64,000 bases of DNA. It comes from Siphlonurus alternatus (lineage: Eukaryota > Arthropoda > Insecta > Ephemeroptera > Siphlonuridae). The notes beneath the pieces were generated by a model. It had not been told where the DNA came from. It saw nothing but the letters and a program-made list of their open reading frames with translations, and searched no databases. The stretch's first letter is position 1. Each line of letters begins with the position of its first letter. A program made the position numbers and the translations under genes. This document shows, in pieces, positions 11,723 through 23,540 of the stretch. The stretch is taken from the NCBI GenBank assembly GCA_949825025.1, contig OX463778.1, positions 30,015,969 through 30,079,968 on the forward strand, given 5' to 3'.

Positions 11723-11785
11723 GGGGGCATTCATGACCAAAATGTGTCAATTGCCCCAAAATACCAACCAACCAATCAATCAATC
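11723..11785 (+). mobile_element. 5'-truncated retroposon 3' end with target-site duplication
   Basis: A 63-bp insert starting GGGGGCATTCATGACC and ending in (AATC)n. It is bracketed by the 13-bp direct repeat AATACGGTTTTGA at 11710-11722 and 11786-11798. The sequence CCAAAATGTGTCAATT recurs at about 48475-48491, also followed by an ATCA-type tail. This is the signature of a severely truncated non-LTR retroposon (LINE, or SINE sharing its tail). Confidence 0.75.
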
Positions 11786-12005
11786 AATACGGTTTTGAAC
11801 GTTTAGTACGTGCCTCTAATATAATAACTATCTGGTACGTCGGTCAAACAAAGAAATAATAGCAGCTTCTGAGCGGTCTGCATGACCACTATATGACTAG
11901 TATTGCATGTGGTCTATATTATATTGACCCAAGTTGCAGTAGTAGAGCGACGACGGCGGCGGCTGAGAGCATGCATGCAGTTGAGAAGAATTGAGGCCAG
12001 GGTGA

Positions 12006-12206
12006 ATGCAAGTGCACGTGCCGTATGCAACTAGGCAGCTGCAGCAAAACGCGGCGGCGATGTCGGGACGACGGCGAGACGACGAGGAATATTACTTTAC
12101 AGACGACGACGCGACATCGACACTAGCGCAACTGCAGTGTAAACGTCTAACATTTGAACTATCACTCCTTGGATTAGATGGAACTACATCTCATAATAAG
12201 TTTTAA
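12006..12206 (+). CDS. Possible short coding ORF or retroposed fragment, unknown
   Basis: An open frame of 66 codons. A second in-frame ATG at 12060 starts the more protein-like part (MSGRRRDDEEYYFTDDDA, then TLAQLQCKRLTFELSLLGLDG). It is GC-richer than its surroundings and preceded by CGACGACGGCGGCGGCTG. About 15 bases past its stop another frame is open from 12222 to the AT run, reading TTEVDLLQIGNLDVDVP..., so the two could be one sequence broken by a frameshift. I do not recognise either. It may be a 5' exon, a retroposed fragment or chance. Confidence 0.25.
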   Translation: MQVHVPYATRQLQQNAAAMSGRRRDDEEYYFTDDDATSTLAQLQCKRLTFELSLLGLDGTTSHNKF

Positions 12207-12322
12207 AAAATAAAAATTTAAGCAACAGCAACAACCGAGGTCGACCTGTTACAAATTGGAAATTTAGACGTAGACGTACCCAACGTAACCTATGATCAAA
12301 CTTACGAAGATATAATATTAGA

Positions 12323-12326
<4 letters not shown>

Positions 12327-12419
<93 letters not shown>

Positions 12420-12428
12420 ATATATATA
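12327..12428. repeat. Long (AT)n microsatellite
   Basis: About 100 bp of AT repeat with one TTT interruption near 12405. Confidence 0.95.
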
Positions 12429-13581
12429 CAGTATATAATATAACATAATATAGTGTGCATTCTATGTAATATTATTTAAGAATTATGATGTGCATGTAAA
12501 ATTCTGTATGTATAAAAAAACTAATTTATATAATTATATTATATTTTATACATTTCATAGCTTCATCCACATCAGATTTAAACTAATTTTTATACTACAA
12601 TTAAAAAATAAAAATCTTCTATTAATTCTATTTCTTCCTACATGCAATCATATTTTCATGTGTACACGTACATGATTTTATGTATGTTACGGTTTATGGG
12701 ACAAAAATGTTAATTTTTTTTTGTTCTTGCGTAGTCGCTGTTTTTATAAGTAATATATTATGATTCCTATTTATACTTGATTATAATATAATTATAATAC
12801 CGGTCCTAAGAATGTCGTATTAGAGCATTTTATAATAAAAATTAGGTGTATATATACTTTACATATGTGTTCAAAACTCTGCTACACATGATTAATTTAT
12901 ATAGTATATACTTTTGATATCTTTTACATTAACTTACATGCGAATGGACTTGCGCTCTTTTCTCATCCCATGACTATTATACGATGTTGTGGAAAATATG
13001 GTTGTATTCGCAATTTTAATTATTTAAAATTATTGTAATAAAAAAATCTCTGTCTCTCTTTCTCTTCATATTATAGAAAGGAGTTCGCTGAACTTCTTTG
13101 AACCGTACTTCTAGACGTGATTTACAAGACATCAATATCGCAGCCGAATTCTTTGTAACGAAACTAGATATACTGGATTAACAACTTCATTGCAGCGGAA
13201 AAAAAAAAAAAAAAAATAGACATTTAATATAGAAAGCAGATGAAAAGGATGTGATATATAATGTAAAAAGATACCATGAAGAAAATCAATTTTTCTCAAT
13301 TTTTATCATCTTTTTAAATCAAGGATCTACTTCTCCCTCTCTTGTTTAAAATATGCTGGCCTGCAATTCGATACACGTTACAGGCTCTGATGCATATGAC
13401 GTCACACACATAAACTCTCAGTTTTCTATATTATATATATATATATAAATATATACAGTATAAGATATTAAGACACGCATGTAGAGAAACTTTTTAAAAA
13501 TGTAGCTCAATATTATATTAAGATTCTTTTAAATAGAACCGGGTGGTGCAGCTAGGTTAAGCTGATCACGGAAATTGAAAC

Positions 13582-14012
13582 TTAAGGTAGAGATAATACG
13601 AATCAGCTGTTCGACGTTTAGTCCCCTTTGATTAAAAATGTAAACCTTAGCAAATTCACAAAAATTCTGATATTTTTTTCAGAGGCAGATTTTAGTGCCT
13701 AAAAGCAAAAGCCTTACAAAAAATTTCAAAACAATTTAACGATCCGATTTTTTTTATTAAGTTTTTAGTTTGTCTCTCCATAGGAAAGCCCTATGCTAGA
13801 AATTTAAAAAAATAGATAAATAAAAAAAAAATGGCTCGCTAATTGTTTTGAAATTTTTTGTATGGCTTTTAGGCACTTATAAAATCGGCCTCTCAAAAAA
13901 ATTTCAGTTTTTTTTTGTGAATTTACTAAGGTTTACATGTATCATGTTAATCAAAGGATATATATATATATATACTACGTCGAACAGCTTATTCTTATTA
14001 TCTCTACCTTAA
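13582..14012. mobile_element. TTAA-flanked foldback element, family A2 (431 bp)
   Basis: TTAA at 13582-13585 is followed by GGTAGAGATAATACGAATC. The other end is the complement, closing with TCTCTACC then TTAA at 14009-14012. The arms pair almost to the centre (AAAGCCCTATGCTAG at the turn). The internal sequence, including GTAAACCTTAG, GGCTTTTAGGCAC and GGAAAGCCCTAT, is shared with the copy at 46650-47048. TTAA flanks suggest piggyBac-like or Kolobok-like mobilisation. Confidence 0.75.
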
Positions 14013-15205
14013 GGATTGATTTTAATCTTAGTACTCCATTATAAATTATAACTGCATTTATTGCATGCATCGACAGTGTACAACCTAAAATATAATTATA
14101 AGGTATATTAACACTCACTATATACGCAGAATGTCGAGTAGAGAGTGAAAAAATAATGAAACTAATGCAAGGAAAAAATTTAGGGAGACTTTTTTTTAAA
14201 AAAAAAAACGAAAAAACGTTATAATATTCCCATTAAAAATAAAAATATATAAATATTGATATTTTCAGCGAGGATAATAGCCCAGTAAGGTAATTGTTTC
14301 ACACTCATCATATATACATGTAAAAGATAATTATAAAAGATAATGAAAATCCTACACCTATTTCCAGGCATCCATATAATTATACATACACTCCTGCTTT
14401 TCTATTTACATGCAGTATATTCGTGGTATACACATTTACATGTTGTCTTTTTAGCTCATATCCTCTCATTACGGGGATGTTTCGAAAAGAGAAGCTCAAA
14501 CTTTACTTCACAACACATCACCCTTGTTTGAGTGTGTGTGTGTGTATAATTTTATATATATATGATATAATCCTCGTCGTCTCTGTGTAAAAACATGAAA
14601 TTGTTTCCTCCCCTTACACACGTATACCACCTTTTATATAAAATAACACACGGTATAGGGTAGATGTCGCTGATGATGATTACACAGTGGTTATTTTGTA
14701 TGGTTTGATGGTGCATGAAGTATAATGGTAGTTGATGATGTGATCACGTGCCACCGGTGCGAATGATGCCACGTTGCCAAATTACCTGCCACGTACGAAA
14801 AAAAGGGCTGTAGTAATGTGTATTATGTGATTTTGTTGTTTTGTTCTCTCTCTATAATCTTTGTTCTTGAAGAGGATTCATTCTTTTCAATTCTCTCATT
14901 GCGTCACACTACTGAACAACACAACAATCCATTTGCTTGCTGCTTGCCTGTTTGTATAATTTGGTCCTTTTAAGAAATATGTAAGATTTAAAAGCAAAAG
15001 CAAGCATCTGCTGTCATTTGTTTGAGTGCATGAAACCGCATTACAACGCTACAGGAGGCTTTTTTTTTCCTTCTATTATTATAAAGAAAACCGTTTTTTA
15101 TATGAGCTGAAGACAATCTATAATATAGTATATTATAGTAAAACGCTTGCTATAATATAGTATTTATATTATTTATAATATAATTCCAATTGTACATATT
15201 AATAC

Positions 15206-15208
15206 TTG

Positions 15209-15285
<77 letters not shown>
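15206..15285. repeat. (TTTA)n microsatellite
   Basis: About 80 bp of uninterrupted ATTT tetranucleotide repeat. Confidence 0.95.
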
Positions 15286-15294
<9 letters not shown>

Positions 15295-15646
15295 CCAAAT
15301 TGGTATACACATATAGGTTTCATACTGTCCGTAAAACTTGACCTATATGAAAAAGTTATATTCTTATTATAATATTTAAAGTATAATGCTTGGTCATGCA
15401 GTTTTATGTTTTATATATTGATGTAAAATTTCAGTATGTTTATTATGCTGGACCGACTAAATAATTTCAATATGAATACACATTAAACTGCGTGAGCACG
15501 TTACCCTGCACTGAATCTGATGTGGGCGGTGTCACACATTCCATTGCATACCTGTAGACTTGAACTCGTTTCAGGGCACCTTCACTGGCTGGTGCCTCTG
15601 AAACATTGCTAGACTGAATGTGATGACGAATGGTGCAAGCATTATT

Positions 15647-15802
15647 GGGCGCGATTCACGAAGCAGTTAGCCAGGTTTCTAACCACGTTTAGCTTAACCA
15701 TCAAGTTTAACTAGATGGTTTAACACGTAAAACAGGTATAGTTAAACGTGGTTAAGCTAAACGTGGTTAGAAACCTGGCTAACTTCTTCATGAATCGCAC
15801 CC
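15647..15802. mobile_element. GATTCACGAAG MITE, copy 1 (156 bp, palindromic)
   Basis: The left end GGGCGCGATTCACGAAGCAG and right end (complement) GGGTGCGATTCATGAAG are inverted. The arms continue through GTTAGCCAGGTTTCTAACCA and pair over about 70 bp. ATT flanks both ends. Copy 2 is at about 50981-51133 and a degraded fragment lies at about 10050-10165. It is short and almost fully self-complementary. The superfamily is uncertain. Confidence 0.75.
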
Positions 15803-16989
15803 ATTATCAAATAATGCAGTTGGTTTACAATGCTGTAATATATAAAATAAATAAATTCATGCATGCAGTTGCATGGGAGTCGAGGGCAAACTTTCTGAAG
15901 ATTATTATTATCTACAGACCTTTTTGATATTATACGTTCCAAGTGGATAAATAATACTTAATATTATAGTTAAGATATCTCATGTGGCTTAAGTTCTCGT
16001 TATTTGACTTCTAATGAATCGAACGTTGATCGTGTATACATTTATAATATACATAAAAGTTAACTATAAATCCGGTCTGACTGGTTTCTTTATATATACA
16101 GCCAGCCTGCCAGTAAGCCATGCAGGCAGGCAGCTTGTATATCGACTATATAGTCGTCTTTCTCTAACTCAAGATGATCTCAGCATGAATGCATATGATA
16201 TCAGTATTATAATTACTGCAGCAGTGTAGTGGGTGCGGCCATACATACAATACATTATATATTATACATGCACGTTGGCTTTATAGCTGAGCCGTCGCGT
16301 CGTTTCTTGCAAGCAGTGATTGTAAAAGCATGCATGCACTCAAGGTCGCAATGACGTAATTTTAATCACGTGTATACAATTTATATTATATATATAATAT
16401 TACATGCAGTATAATATATATTATTATATATAATATATATGTAATATAAAATGTGTGTGTAAATCAACAATCTTCGTTATATGTACGCCGATTTTTAAGT
16501 CAGCAAGCAAACAGAGTAGTGTTTTCCGGGCCGTTTTCCGGCAAGACCATCCATTCATGTTTTAATCATTGCTGAAACTCAATTTCATCTGAAGCTGAAC
16601 CACGTTTAAAATAAAATGCCTCGCTGAACTTATTAAAGTTATTACTTTTTACAATATCAAGTCGCTCATTAAGAACTTTTTATGCATTGTTGCCAAATAT
16701 ACAATACATATAGTAAAGCATAATATCTTAATATACCTGCACATGTTTCTTTTGAAAAATAGAAAACTTGGTTTATTTCTTTATTTTGACAACAAAACTA
16801 ACATCCGAATTTTTTACATTAAAACTAAAAATATACTATTATATTATTTATATTTTATACGAAGGAATTTTCTTGGTAAATTTTAACGCCATCACTAAAA
16901 ATCCCAGCTTTTTTATTTTTATCTGTCAGTCAGAAATAAATACTCGAGTGTTTTACCTCCCGCTGCGTTATTGCTTGCTATGTTATTCC

Positions 16990-17160
16990 TATTTTACTGC
17001 TAATTATAACAGCGGTGGCGCGAGTACTCCTTGGTGTCCGAGCGCCACCGTGGCTGTGTGCTGCAACCTTGGCCCTTGTATAATGATGCCTATTCTGCCT
17101 GCACAAACGGACGGACCTCACGTCAGTTCCGCGAATTTTTTTGCCAGCCTCAACAGTAAC
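16990..17160. promoter_or_regulatory. GC-rich patch with paired CTCF-like motifs
   Basis: GCGGTGGCGCGAG at 17012-17024 and the opposing AGCGCCACCGT at 17041-17051 (complement ACGGTGGCGCT) form a convergent pair about 20 bp apart. Both fit the RGGTGGCGC core. There is no exon signature. The insulator or enhancer role is inferred. Confidence 0.35.
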
Positions 17161-18029
17161 GTAATGACTTTGCCTTGTCCCTCTCTCTTTCTTTCTTCTT
17201 TCTTTCGCGTTCATTCGCCGTCGAATTTTCTAATTTGATGGCAAGAAACGAGTTCTCATTGGTTGTAAGAGCCTTCACCGTTTAATGGCTACCCATGAAC
17301 ACAAACATATTCTCTCTCTTTTTTTTTTTTTTATTTACATGAGCAAGTGTGCAATATACAAGTGTATGTTATTAATATTATTATATTACTTTGCGAAAAA
17401 CACTAAATTTTTAATTTATATGTATATACATATTTAAAATCACTTCTGTGATACAGTGCCGTTGGTATGTACTTTGTTGTTATATTCCCACCCAGCTAGT
17501 GTTATTAATAATAATAAATAATATTATATAAATATATATAGAGAATAAAATAACTATATCTTATATATAATATTGTTGCGTCAAGAGGATAAAAAAATAA
17601 TTATTTGTGTGACAGGATGATCTTATTAAAAACAATAATTTATTTTAAAAGTTTCAAATAGATTTATTATTTTATTATAGAAAGGATGTTCAATGAATCC
17701 CAGACAGTTTTAAAAGTTATTGTTGTTCTGCATGGATATCTGATATTAATTTTTTCTCTAGTCGGAAAGTTAATGCGTGATAAAAATGAAATTAGGCTAC
17801 AGAATATTAAATTCATGATCACTTATTTCCTGCTGAGTGAAACGGGAAGTAAAATTGAGACGAATAGGAGACAAAGTTATCTGACACCATTATAGTAGAC
17901 GAGAGAAAATGAAACAGCATATAATATGAATAATATGCACTCCATGATATTTAGTTGTGGTGATGGAGGCTCTATTATCGACTGTGAATGTGTCTGCCTT
18001 TAGACCAAGTAGGCTGCGTAAGAGTAAGT

Positions 18030-18150
18030 TGCAGGCTTTACAGAAGTTGACCTTGAACTATGTCCCCCATGCGCCACCCTAACGTGCTCCGTTATGTACG
18101 GGCGCCACGCACTCTGTTCGCCCCCGCACGTTCTTAGCTCGTTCTCCCCC
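18030..18150. promoter_or_regulatory. GC-rich patch with CTCF-like sites
   Basis: GCGCCACCCT at 18071-18080 (complement AGGGTGGCGC) and GGCGCCACGC at 18101-18110 lie 30 bp apart in the same orientation inside a GC-rich block. A possible regulatory element. Confidence 0.3.
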
Positions 18151-19291
18151 ATGGCAGCATGATTGATAGCAGCATGCCGACTTTCCTTAGTTAAATTAAT
18201 ATTAAAAAAGTTTACCAAGTATAAAACAGTATGATTATGGTTAAAAAAAAATATTCATAAAATGTGTATATTTTTATAGTGTATTAGAGTTGTAGTGTTT
18301 TGGTGTATATCTGTATATTCAATTCAATTCAATTCAAAAAGTCTTTTTGTTAGAAGAAACTCACTTCAAAAAATCATAATAAATCTATATAGAGCACTGT
18401 AGTTGCAGTTGCGTGTTCTGTATAATAATAATATAGATTATAAAATATATTTAAAAATCGTTGAGAGGATTGTCTTGTATCCTGTTGTGTATGCAGCCAG
18501 TTGAGCACGCCCGTCAGCCCTTCTGCCTACCTCCCCCGGCGCTAATACTGCTGTATGCTCGCAATATCAGGAAATGATTTTTCATTGTAAATTATAATAA
18601 TGTATTTTAATTTACGTAAAACTTCTAGATTTATTACAAATAAGTATTGCAACAGAAATTTCTGCATTCAGTTTATACTAATGTCTGAAGGATTCTAGTA
18701 CACATTTTTTTTTTTATATAAAAGTAATAAAGCATGCCACACAAATGAAATCATTATTTTCTTGGTTTTTACCTGATTATACAGTACATTAGTCAGGTAC
18801 AATGGCTGGTATATTGAAGGCAAAGGCCGAGATAGAGACCAGCATGTAGTATATGCTAGAGGGTATGACCTCGCACATATTATAACCATGCAAGTAAACT
18901 GGTGTAGGCTGTATGCAGTAAGGAGGAGTTACTGACAAGGCCATCACAGACACACAATGCACAACTGCATGCATACATGCTACTGCACTCTATTATATAT
19001 TGTAACTTGTAATAACACGTATAAAAAGCGCGGGCGATGACAAACTATCGGCTGTCAGCACGATTGCTTGCATGTACAATGTATTTTATCCATCATATTA
19101 ATAATAATAATATATAACATTGCATGCAAGTGAAGGTTAAATAATGCAGGGCCTTTATATTTTGAATAACTTTATCATTCTTTTATCATGATAGAAAAAT
19201 TTTTCCTCACTGCACAGATTCATATCATCAATGTTTATATGTTAACATTATTTGTCGTGGTGACAGTTAATATGTTGGTGACGCAGGTGCC

Positions 19292-19293
<2 letters not shown>

Positions 19294-19348
<55 letters not shown>
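19294..19348. repeat. (AT)n microsatellite
   Basis: About 52 bp of AT repeat. Confidence 0.95.
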
Positions 19349-19350
<2 letters not shown>

Positions 19351-19561
19351 CTCGATCGATGTATCATAGATGTGAAATTTGCAAGTCAGAGTGCACAGTC
19401 ATACACGCGTCTATAATATAGTTTCTCCATCATGTCATCATATCCCCCAAATAATCTCAGCGTTGCTTAGCAAGCTCCACTTCCAAAGGATTACGTGAAT
19501 TGTCCTCGAGCCTATACGGGGTTAATTCTTGCTCGCTAAATGTGCAACCCTGCTAGCTAGG

Positions 19562-19672
<111 letters not shown>

Positions 19673-20389
19673 GTGAATATTTCTCCCTTCATTTAATTTA
19701 ATCTTGAAGGCAGGTTCATTAGACACCACTTGCTCCTGCTCCCTCATTCCTATCTTTGCTGTACTTAACTAACCTGAAGATCTTATGTGCCTGCTTCACT
19801 GCTTACAAACCCGCTCCCCCTCCCCTTCCTCTCACATATTTAAGACGCTAAATGGATCAAATGAGAGGAGTCGAGATTATAAACCAGCAAAAATGAAATG
19901 CATCGGGAGAATTGAAATTTATCCACATCCCTTGGCACGTAAATTAAACTTTATTTTTCCCCCAATCAATTTGCAAGCTTGCATGGCATATAATATAATA
20001 TACAGTAAAATTTGATGAACTTGCAATCGATGAGAAATGAACGTTTATTAATTAAATTCAAAATTAATAATGAGTGCATGATCTGGTAATCGGATTTCCA
20101 TCAAGGAAATACAAAAAAAAAAGTTTACAGTTCAGATAATTTCTGTCGTCAGTCCTAAATTTGCTTGTGCATGCTGCAGTTTCGCTTCAACCAACCCCTT
20201 CTTTGATCTATCTGATGATGTCTACTGATTTTAAAGACAACAAAGAATGCCATGTTCGCCAACAACACCGTTTTATTTTTATATTTTTTTTTCTCTGCTG
20301 TTGAGGAGAAAAAGTGGGGCGTGTTCCCTCATAGCGTGACTATTGCTGCGAGCTGGCAACATCGCCTTAGATCTTGCTATATTGACGTC

Positions 20390-20700
20390 AGACTCGAGCA
20401 GGCAGACACGGGGGGAGGGGGGGGGGACTGGAGGAACGATCGAAGCCGCCGCCGCGAGCACCAGAGACGCCCGCCCGACCCCCGACGCCCCTTCCCTCCG
20501 AAACCCCCGCCCGCGCCGCCGCCGTCTGGCATAGCTGAGCGAAGTTGTGCTCCCCCTCCCCCCCCCCCCCCCCCCCCCCCCCCAACTCCGCCGTGCCGCG
20601 CCGCCGCGACCGAACGAGGAGGTCGACTGGCTGACTTGCTCTCGCCTCTCACTGCTGGCTGCTGCGTACTGCGCACTTACGTCGAACCACCAACATAGTT
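20390..20700. promoter_or_regulatory. CpG-rich island with long C tract
   Basis: The most GC-rich segment of the window (CGCCGCCGCC, CCCGACGCCCC, CCGCGCCGCCGCGACC) with a run of about 26 C at about 20558-20583. A CRE-like TGACGTCAG lies just upstream (about 20384). Open frames here are low-complexity Pro/Arg/Gly strings that exist on both strands and look like composition artefacts. An alternative ski promoter or a 5' UTR exon is plausible but unproven. Confidence 0.35.
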
Positions 20701-23461
20701 TGCGCCGCTACTGCAAAGTCGGTCACTGGCAAGCAAAGCCAATTCATGGTTACACCCAGAGTAAAATACAAGTATGACGTTGCATGACCCGTTAATTGGA
20801 AAAAGTTGGCAACTTGTCTCTTGAGCAATTTTGCACAAAGAATATTTTATATCCTTGTTTTCTCTGTTGTTGATGCGGCTGCTAAGGCAAATAAAAGTTT
20901 GACTTTCGAACCCGGCACCCCGCAGTTGGTGACTAAGGGGACACGGCACAGTTGGTCGGCACTTGGAAAAAAGTTGGCGCTATAAATAAAGGAGACCATA
21001 AGAAGAAGAAAAACAATCGAATTCTCCATTCTATTATTTTTTTTCACTCCCGCTTATATATATATATATACATAATATACCTGGTCTATATAGTGACTAT
21101 TGTTTGCAGCTGTGTATTAAGTTATTGTAGAAGTAGATTATTTTCCTCTTACTGTTACTTACACGATTTAGATTTATTTTGACAGTGTTGTTACTATTGT
21201 GAACATGTTTCATTTTCGAAACCAAGGTTTTTTGCAAAGCGTATGCATAGACATATAGAACGTAAAGAGAGAGGGAAAAAGGTAGCTCATGTTATTTTCA
21301 TGAGCGAGTAGCTCGTGAGAGCAGAGAGCGTCTTCTTGTATTCGATGCAATGATTTGTGAAGGCGGCTACTGCTTTTTGTCTGATGACAGAGGAGCTAGC
21401 GCTCGTTGGCGAGGAGGAGGAGGTGGAGTCATTGTCCTGCATAGTGGTGCTGATAATACCTCGTCGTCATAGCAACCACTGCGTAAATACATTTGCTTTG
21501 TCCACAACACCAACAACAATGACAAAGAAGATGCCCAAAGATATTATTTTTAACGTGTAGCTTCTGTATTGATCGATATTTTTATTTTATACTATACCAG
21601 CTCTCTAAATATAATTTATATTATTATATGCTATCAAAAGGGAAATATCATGGATATAAAAAAAATATGTTAATACAGCTAAAAAAAATATGTCTATGAA
21701 AAACCATGACGTATTTTCGAGATGAAGAGGGTCAAAGGTTACATTTTACACTGATATTTATAATATACAGTATAGCAATCTTTATTGACACTGTAAAGTG
21801 GTATAGTAGCAACGTGGAAAATTTGCTTGGAAGCATGAGTTTCACGACAAATGCACCAAAATCGTGTAGCGTCTGCATGGGTCCAGAAGTACAAACCCAA
21901 ACCCACTCGCAACAAGCCCATTCCTTGAATTTTCAATGAGATTTGATTTTTTTTATGTTACAAACGTAACTAAAATGAATTTACATGTATATATGATATT
22001 ATTCATATTATATATAATCATTATTACTAATATATAATTATATATTTATATTAATTAGAATAATTAGTAATATACTAATAATAAATAATCATATATAATT
22101 TAATTGTTATTGATAATCCATATAAGCTACTATTTCAATTATATAATTTTTTATTATATTGTATTTTATGGAACGGATGAACCTCAATATAAACCCACCT
22201 TTCTTTTTTTCTAAAAAGAAAAAAAAAAAAAAAATCGTGCTCAATTTAATCAATGAGTAATGAATGTGTTTTTTCTATTATTATTTAAATGCCATCCAAT
22301 TTGGTCATTATAAAAACCAGTTTATATATATTTTAAATATATAATGCAATATATATATATATAGCTTGTGATTTCTATACTGGTCCGGGTAGACTTAACT
22401 GCAGGCTGGAGATTGGAAGGGAGGTCGGTGCCCCTCAGTAGAAGATGCTGATGCTTGGTGTCTACGTCATCTCGTGATGATGATGACCTTCCAGAAGGCA
22501 TGCCCCCAAAACATCGTCCTGGGGTGCATCTGGTCAGGAAGGATGACCTCGTTACATGGCGTGTTACAGTTTATACTCTTGAGGCAGCAAAAATACATGA
22601 CAACTTATATACCGGTATTACTTGTATATTTTTTTTAAGTGCTTTTAAAAAAATTAAACCTATAAATTTATTTTAAATGATTAAATGATAAATAATATTT
22701 GTAGAAAAATAAATTAAAACATGATTTATGATTGTGTATTTTTATGACTATTTAAATAATTATTTTACACGCTATTACTAAATGCAAGAGTGTGCTCTTT
22801 AATTCACGTGTGGTTTATAATTTTATATTTATGTGAGCATCACTCTTGATAAGCCTGCATATGCCAGATGCCATAGCTGCGTCAAAGCATTCGACATGGT
22901 TACCACAAACTAGAGAGAAGCCTTTAAAAAAATATATATATATGACCGAGAAAAATCCTCCTCTTTCTTCACGCAGCTTAGCAGCTGGTCGCTTTAGACT
23001 TGAGAGGTATATATTTTATATATTATTAATAAAGTATAACTGCGTTCTCATAACATGCGGAGCAAATGGCAAATGCAAGCTACACCTAGTGACAAAGGAC
23101 GTGAAAAGGGTGGGTCCCACCAGCGGAACTGCTCACGAGGGCTCTCTTGACCTCTGGGCTGGAGCAATTACTACTCGCTTGAGAGAACACAAGAGACGAG
23201 GAGAGTTCAAGAACTGCTTGGGAATAAGGATTTTTAAGGGCTTCATTTTGCTTTATGTATATCCTACCCATGATACCACGTGTAAATGAATGGACAACCA
23301 GATAAACATTATTAATTTCGTTGAGTAAAGTATTTATATTTCTTGGTTTTTCATATTTTTCTGTAAATATTAATTAATTCTCGTTAACTATAGGCTGCCG
23401 CTCATGAAGGAAAAGAAAGGACATTCATGATGGTCAGCAGAATGAAGATTTTTATTTTTTT

Positions 23462-23540
23462 TTCAATTTATTTATTTATTTCCTCGTGTGGCTGTACATA
23501 ATACAACATAGAGGTACAAAGGTTTTTTCTTAATCTAAAT
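23462..23540 (-). mobile_element. Retroposon 3' end with (AAAT)n tail, minus strand
   Basis: TTTATTTATTTATTT is followed by GTGGCTGTACATAATACAAC and ATAGAG. The same GTACATAATACAACATAGAG follows the long (TTTA)n at 47266-47359. Read on the minus strand, both are the same sequence ending in an AAAT microsatellite tail, typical of some LINE or SINE families. The 5' extent is unknown. Confidence 0.55.

Larger units (their letters stand above)
10866..13581. other. Non-coding stretch with MITE, retroposed LINE tail and a small ORF
   Basis: It contains the Harbinger-like MITE (11439-11654), the retroposed fragment at 11723-11785, a CAG/GAC-rich short open frame (12006-12206) followed by another open segment, and a long (AT)n run at 12327-12428. 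The remaining sequence is featureless AT-rich DNA. Confidence 0.5.

Noticed and set aside
16768..17238. 156-codon open frame on the plus strand
   Set aside because: AT-rich hydrophobic start merging into a GC patch, no domain, no splice context, and an overlapping open frame on the other strand.
20252..20700. Long Pro/Arg/Gly-rich open frames on both strands
   Set aside because: They arise from GC-rich, low-complexity DNA with a C tract of about 26 bases. Frames are open on both strands and resemble no family.
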